In this document: piece by piece, positions 59,465-64,000 of the stretch
Layout of the letters: each line of letters begins with the position of its first letter
Numbering within the stretch: the first letter of the stretch is position 1
From: Brachypterus glaber
Lineage: Eukaryota; Arthropoda; Insecta; Coleoptera; Kateretidae
Reading direction: 5' to 3'
Assembly (NCBI GenBank): GCA_958510825.1
Contig: OY294049.1
Coordinates: 7,812,001 to 7,876,000, forward strand
DNA length: 64,000 nt
The notes under the pieces: model-generated
Told to the model about the DNA's origin: nothing
What the model saw: only the letters and a program-made list of their open reading frames with translations
The model's database searches: none
Program-made: the position numbers and the translations under genes

Positions 59465-60327
59465 CCCAGTCCGCACATATATGGATGCAACATGGTAAAG
59501 AAAGATTTTTTAGGTAACATGTGCCATATTACATGAGACATAACATACATATGTATGCTACATAACATGCCCTATAACAGAAAGATTTTTTACGTTACAT
59601 GTGCCATATTACATAAGATGTAACATACATATGTATGGTACATAACATGCAATATTGCATGTTATGTATCATATATATGGTACGAGAACATACACGATAC
59701 ATAAAATGTTATGAATTCAATACTAAATATGGCGTCTATATTATTTTAATTTTTATAGGTTAGAATCACTAATATTCTTAAAATTGTTGTTAATAATAAA
59801 AGTTTTACCCTTAAGTAGTAGAAACGCATGTATTTTTAGACAACTAAACCGATTTTAGATAATTTTAGACAAAAAATTAAAATATATATATTTTTTTAAA
59901 ATGATTATTTGCTATTTTTTCTCTAAAAATTGGCTTTTTATGTGGCCCATGATTTTTAAGCCTGGTAGTAAGTTTGCTTTTACAGTAAAAATGCACATCG
60001 TATAAGAATTTTGCCTGATGGTGCTACATATAAAGATATTTATATACTTTAATTATTAGGTTTATCAAAAAGACGTAAAAATGTTCACCATGTCTAAATC
60101 TATCATGCACTCCATAACAAGTAAAATTCGGAAACGCCTACTTTTATTGTTATGTACCTAGTATGTATCTGATATGTAGCATGTTATGTAGCTGATACAT
60201 AACTTGAGGCGGAATTGTTAAAGTCCAAGGACTATACATGGACTATAAAAATTACATGTCTGCAACATCACATAGAACAGTGGTTATGTACCTGCTATGT
60301 TCCTGCCATGTATTTGTGTTGACTGGG
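59465..60327. mobile_element. Non-autonomous DNA element, CCCAGTCCGCACA termini, short copy
   Basis: 863 bp, TA on both sides, left end CCCAGTCCGCACA and right end TGTGTTGACTGGG. It is rich in short palindromes such as ACATACATATGTATGT. It is the reversed, shorter relative of 20446-23718. Confidence 0.85.
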
Positions 60328-60346
60328 TACTCATTAATTTATATAT

Positions 60347-60420
60347 GGGAGAACTTACGAGCGGGTTAAGGCGTTCTATTCAAATACTTGACACACCCGC
60401 TAGCGTGAGTTCGATTCCAA
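60347..60420 (+). repeat. tRNA-Leu-like SINE head or tRNA pseudogene
   Basis: GAGCGGGTTAAGGCGTTCTA resembles a Leu/Ser-type D-arm with A-box. TTCAAAT gives a CAA-like anticodon loop and GCGTGAGTTCGATTCC is a good B-box. The first bases do not pair with an acceptor 3' strand. It lies 20 bp after the right end of the 59465-60327 element. Confidence 0.55.
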
Positions 60421-60471
60421 AAATACAAGATACAAGGAAATTTTTACGAATGTCACTCTTAAGTTCTATAA

Positions 60472-60725
60472 AAACGTAAGAAAACCTAGGTGCCACAGGC
60501 AAAATTTTTTACAAAATTGATGGTCTATTTTAATTTTTAAACAGTTTTATTATTCAAAATTTCACAAAAATGCAAGTAATCCCTAGTGCCGCAGCATGCG
60601 GCATGCCGCAGGTAATTTTTTACAAACTTTAATTTTAAAACAGTTTTACATTCCAAATTACACGAATTACACAAAAATGTAAGAAACCTCTAGAGCCAAA
60701 ATTTTTACGAATTTAAAGGTCTATG
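60472..60725 (+). repeat. Diverged tandem repeat, about 100-bp unit, 2.5 copies
   Basis: Three starts AAAACGTAAGAAAACCTAGG, AAAATGCAAGTAATCCCTAG and AAAATGTAAGAAACCTCTAG are followed by similar ACAAA..TTTTAA..ACAGTTTTA text. Confidence 0.6.
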
Positions 60726-61504
60726 GTCCACTTGAACACGCAATATATACCTTAAAAAAAAGCTCGATTTGGCGCCCATACTACTTTTTCAGGGTAGGAT
60801 GCTTCAACCTCCCTTTATTTATATTACGAAAAAGCGTATTTAAAAAAAAATTGATGCAAATTCTAAAATTATTTTATCCTGGAGGGGGTAATTACCCCCA
60901 TTACCCCTCCCGTAGATCCGCCACTGTTACTTATAATACAACTAATCAATTATTAATTTAATAATAATTTTTATCCATTATAAGGTAACTAAGGATTTTC
61001 AAGAAGGCAGATATTTATTGCTTTAATCATTCTTAATTTTTAAGACTTACTGGCCTAATTCCAAAATGCCAGGGGGGGCGGTAGCCCCCCTACCCCTCCC
61101 CCTGTACGACGAAATGACGCCCTTGCTATAATTATCATTATAAAACAGATCATAAAGAACGAAATAGATCCATATGCATCTTTAGATGCATCTGTACTAT
61201 GAACGTAAAGAATACCAAATAATTTTATTAAATTCCATAGTCTACCTTGTATACATATTTTTATCACTTGTCTATGAGTTTTCTATAAGTGTTTTTTATT
61301 GTTTTTTAGATCAGTTTGAGAAAGTCAAATTAAATGACGAAACTAGTTACTGCTTAATCTAAGTTTTTTTATTGATGTCCTATTCCCAATATTACTTGCC
61401 TATATCAATTTCAAGGACGCTAACGTATATTTTAGTAAAGAATACTATTAAAAATTTAATCTGGAACTTATTTTATCGTTAATATTGTTTACTTTTGTAC
61501 TCAC
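60726..61504. other. Probable brp intron sequence
   Basis: Downstream of the brp donor on the - strand. Contains C/G-run pieces near 60888 and 61070 that look like worn element ends. No further brp exon was recognised. Confidence 0.45.
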
Positions 61505-61652
61505 TTCTTGTTTAAGCCTATCTACTAATCTAATTTTATCAGTCCTTAGTCGTTCTACTTCTTCAGCCTGTTTTGAATTTCTTATACCAGATATTTCCAA
61601 AACTGCTAAATGAGCGTCCTTTTCACTTATAGCTGCTTCCAGGGCCTCTCTC
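61505..61652 (-). CDS. brp: Bruchpilot (ELKS/ERC/CAST) internal exon, C-terminal coiled-coil segment
   Basis: On the - strand a TTTAATTTTAG acceptor precedes one base and 49 codons that end at a GTGAGT donor. The peptide REALEAAISEKDAHLAVLEISGIRN...EEVERLRTDKIRLVDRLKQE follows the pattern of the conserved ELKS/ERC segment (EALLAAISEKDANIALLELS...EEVAALKREKDRLVQQLKQQ), including the exon end after the LKQQ-type sequence. It is a heptad-like coiled coil rich in Glu, Lys and Leu. Bruchpilot organises presynaptic active zones and clusters calcium channels. Only this exon was found; upstream exons must lie to the right, beyond the window, and downstream exons to the left were not located. The frame stays open on both sides but those residues are intronic. 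Confidence 0.78.
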
Positions 61653-61738
61653 CTAAAATTAAACATATAAAATTATTAAGCTTTTTGATAGTTTGGTTTG
61701 TGACCAGTTGGCATGGCAATTTAAATCAAAGCTGTCTA

Positions 61739-61949
61739 TGGTCTGTTTCATCAAGCAAGATAGTAAATTAAAAATGGCACAGTGAATATTTTCAAAACGG
61801 ATTTGAATATTGGATGTTCGAATGTACTGCGTAGTTTATGTTATAAAACATAACTATATTCTATACACAAACATTTACTATTCGAACTTGTTGTAAAAAT
61901 ATTCACTCTGCGATTTTTAATTTACTATCTTGCTTGATGAAACAGACCA
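61739..61949. mobile_element. 211-bp fold-back MITE, TGGTCTGTTTCATC termini
   Basis: Arms of about 62 bp (TGGTCTGTTTCATCAAGCAA / TTGCTTGATGAAACAGACCA), TA on both sides. It lies between the brp exon and the non-LTR reverse transcriptase fragment. Confidence 0.85.
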
Positions 61950-61953
61950 TAAT

Positions 61954-62430
61954 CAGCAACACGGTTTTTGTCATGTCGATCGACCACATCCAACCTATGT
62001 ATTTATAGGAAAAAAAATTATTTACGCTTTAGAAAAGGGCTGGTAGTTATATTCCATCTACACAGACTTCTCTAAAGCGTTTGATACGGTGAATATTAGT
62101 TTATTATTGGTAAAACTTGCCCTATTTGGTTTGGACTTTAAACTGCTTAAATGATTTGAAAGCTTTTTCTCTATTCGGAAACAATGTGTTTGTATGTTGG
62201 GTATGTTGTCTTTTTTATATGTTTTTTCAGGTGTGCGCTCCACTTTATTTCTCATATTTATTAACTATATGGCCAATGAGCTTGTTTCTAGTGGGGCTGA
62301 TGATTTTAAATTTGTTAAAATCATCAAATCTGATGAAGATAGAGCCGATTTACAACAAGACCCAAATAAAATATCTAATTGGTGTACTAGAAACAATCTT
62401 AGGCTCAATATTAACCAGTTGTTACATTAG
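61954..62430 (+). pseudogene. Fragment of a non-LTR (jockey-like) reverse transcriptase
   Basis: One reading frame gives QQHGF near the start, then YTDFSKAFDTVN (RT motif A), LALFGLDFKLLK, a TGA where Trp is usual, FESFFSIRK, SGVRSTLFLIFINYMANEL (a VPQGS...LLFLIFIND-like block, shortened), ADDFKFVKI (remnant of the catalytic YADD) and DLQQDPNKISNWCTRNNLRLNINQ. This is the order and wording of jockey/CR1-type reverse transcriptases. An in-frame stop, loss of part of the palm between motifs A and C, and absence of endonuclease and the 3' part show it is dead. It begins directly after the MITE at 61739-61949. Confidence 0.78.
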
Positions 62431-62494
62431 TTTTTTAGGGGACAAAAAAAAGATAGCATCAAATTACCAAATTAATGATTTGCCTTTATAATAT

Positions 62495-63868
62495 ACACTT
62501 CAGCTCAAAAATATCGGCCCACCTAAAAAAATACACATTTTTGAATGCAAATATCTCCAAAACTATTTAATGGATTTATTCGATCTTTTTTTTATTTTGA
62601 AGCTTGAACTTTTAGCTCTTACTTACTGGAATAAAAATTATCAAACATCTTTTTTTATACCGGCAGCAATGAAAAGTGCACAGCTATGTTTTTTTACTGC
62701 ACCTTTCGATATGCGCATGGTTCGCCACTGCATATTTTTTTACAATTTAATTAATTGATTTTATAGCCTAATTAAATGGAAGTAATCTCTTTTTAAATTT
62801 TTTAATTTTCCTTTTCTCGTTTAGGAGATATAAGGTTTTTTCTAAAAATTTACATTTTTGCAAGTAACAAAAAAACTACGCAATGGATTTAATTGATTTT
62901 TTTTTTAATTTGAAGCTTAAATCGTAAACTTTTATTTATTTAATTTAGGTTTCTGTTGGAAACATGTTTAAACTGAGTTTACATTGCTTAAATAGTCATG
63001 TTTTTTTTACTCGATCTTTTTTGTTGCAATTTAAACACAAACTCAAATCTTTCCATAAGTTTTAAAACTTATTCTAATAGCCACACTTATTGTGACTGAT
63101 TCCGTCTTTTATTTTTTATCATAAGTCTTCTCATTTAGGAGAAATTATGTTTTTTTGGTAAATAAGGACTTTTTAAGTGGTGGGCTAGTGCCACCCCTGT
63201 AACTAACTTTTTTATGATTGACAAGACTTGTCACTTATGTGACAATACTTTTTTAACTCGTTAAAATGTTATTTAATTGTATTATTTAAATGGAAACAAG
63301 TCCGGAAGTAGCTACCCAAGCTGTAGCTCTGCTACAAGAAGGGCACAGTCAGCGTTATGTTGCTCAACAGTTAAATATTACGAGAGCAGCGGTAAGAAGA
63401 GTATTCCAACGTTTTGAGGAGACCGGTTCCTTTAGTCAACGCCAAGGAGCTGGCAGACATAGGTGCACGTCCGCTCGGGATGACCGATTTATCGAGCTTA
63501 ATTCCCTGCGGAATCGTCGTCTAAATTCAGTTAATTTGAGATCACGGCTTCAAGAAACAAGAGGTGTAGCAGTAAGTAGGTCCACTATTGGTCGAAGGCT
63601 TTTTGAAAGAAACCTTTGCTCTTATAAGGCCGCAACTGGACCTAAACTCACTGCTAACCATCGTCGTGCCAGGCTGCAGTTTGCAAGAAGACATTTAAAC
63701 TGGGACAGAAACCAATGGGCAAAGGTTATGTTTTCTGATGAAACCAGGATATGTCTATTTGGGAATGATGCAAGACAGCGTGTCTACCGACGTCCTGGAA
63801 AACGTTATGCACAGGCCTGCATTGCAGAAAAAATTAGTTATGGTGGTTGTGTTTATAATTGTTATTAA
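62495..63868 (+). mobile_element. Truncated Tc1-like transposon
   Basis: A left end CACTTCAGCTCAAAAATATC follows a TA at 62493-62494, in the style of Tc1/mariner termini. About 790 bp of AT-rich leader follows, with two copies of an ATGGATTTA-TTGATTTTT motif (62571 and 62883), and then the transposase start. The catalytic C-terminal half and right end are missing or lie past a deletion. Confidence 0.65.
63290..63868 (+). pseudogene. Tc1-like transposase, C-terminally truncated
   Basis: A 192-aa frame. Residues 1-50 form the first helix-turn-helix (EVATQAVALLQEGHSQRYVAQQLNITRAAVRRVFQRF), followed by the GRPR-like linker (SQRQGAGRHRCTS) and a second DNA-binding helix-turn-helix (60-125). The catalytic domain begins with WAKVMFSDETRICLF, giving the first Asp of the DD34E triad at residue 150. 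The frame ends at a stop after YGGCVYNCY, where intact proteins (about 340 aa) continue into a GGGSVMVWGG-like block. The second Asp and the Glu are therefore absent and the protein cannot transpose. It could still bind its termini. Confidence 0.82.
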
Positions 63869-64000
63869 ATAATTTTAATAAAATTTAAAATTTGTTTATT
63901 GTTATTTTATTTGATAAAATATTTTGTTTAAAAAAAATTAAAAAGCAAAAAGTCCTTAAAAAGACGTTAGAACTTGTTTTTGGAGTACCATTAGAGATTT

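Noticed and set aside
62117..62491. 124-aa hydrophobic frame
   Set aside because: It is an out-of-frame reading of the non-LTR reverse transcriptase fragment.

Overview
The window looks like a piece of a large, AT-rich, transposon-crowded insect nuclear genome. The evidence is eukaryotic split genes with GT-AG introns, a 28.5 kb intron, an exon of the insect active-zone protein Bruchpilot (ELKS/CAST family), a wunen-type lipid phosphate phosphatase gene, and dense insect-style MITEs, a DIRS element, a Ty3/gypsy element, a Tc1 transposase and tRNA-derived SINE pieces. A beetle would fit, but the sequence alone does not prove the order.

Host genes. On the + strand a six-pass PAP2-family lipid phosphate phosphatase can be assembled: candidate first exon 8705-8779, then 37324-37504, 43333-43814 and 44956-45255 (stop), with poly(A) signals just after. 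All junctions are in phase and the model is about 345 aa with the three catalytic motifs. A second possible first exon lies at 18205-18297. On the - strand, 61505-61652 is one internal exon of bruchpilot; its other exons were not found. A possible short 5' exon of an unknown gene starts at 45624.

Retroelements. Intron 1 of the phosphatase gene holds two large retroelements side by side, both antisense to it. The first is a DIRS-type tyrosine-recombinase retrotransposon (about 26488-31664; gag, RT/RNase H, recombinase, inverted terminal repeats and an internal complementary region). The second is a complete gypsy LTR element (31866-37151; 265-bp LTRs with one difference, 5-bp target duplication, one 1413-aa gag-pol frame).

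DNA elements. Most of the rest is non-autonomous DNA transposons and fold-back sequences. Recurrent kinds are: (a) elements with CCC(A/T)-type termini and mostly TA flanks (1047-1883, 4878-5255, 20446-23718, 41520-41847, one end at 45745, 54519-55272, 59465-60327); (b) about 0.9-kb elements with TA-flanked GGG termini whose terminal words recur inside (18358-19275, 48236-49110, 58388-59276); (c) long fold-backs (10730-12320, 37597-39049, 51589-52418 and others); (d) hAT-like elements with 8-bp duplications (14078-14273, 43985-44662). The right end carries a broken non-LTR reverse transcriptase (61954-62430) and a truncated Tc1 transposase (63290-63868). The remaining stretches are AT-rich and show no convincing gene.
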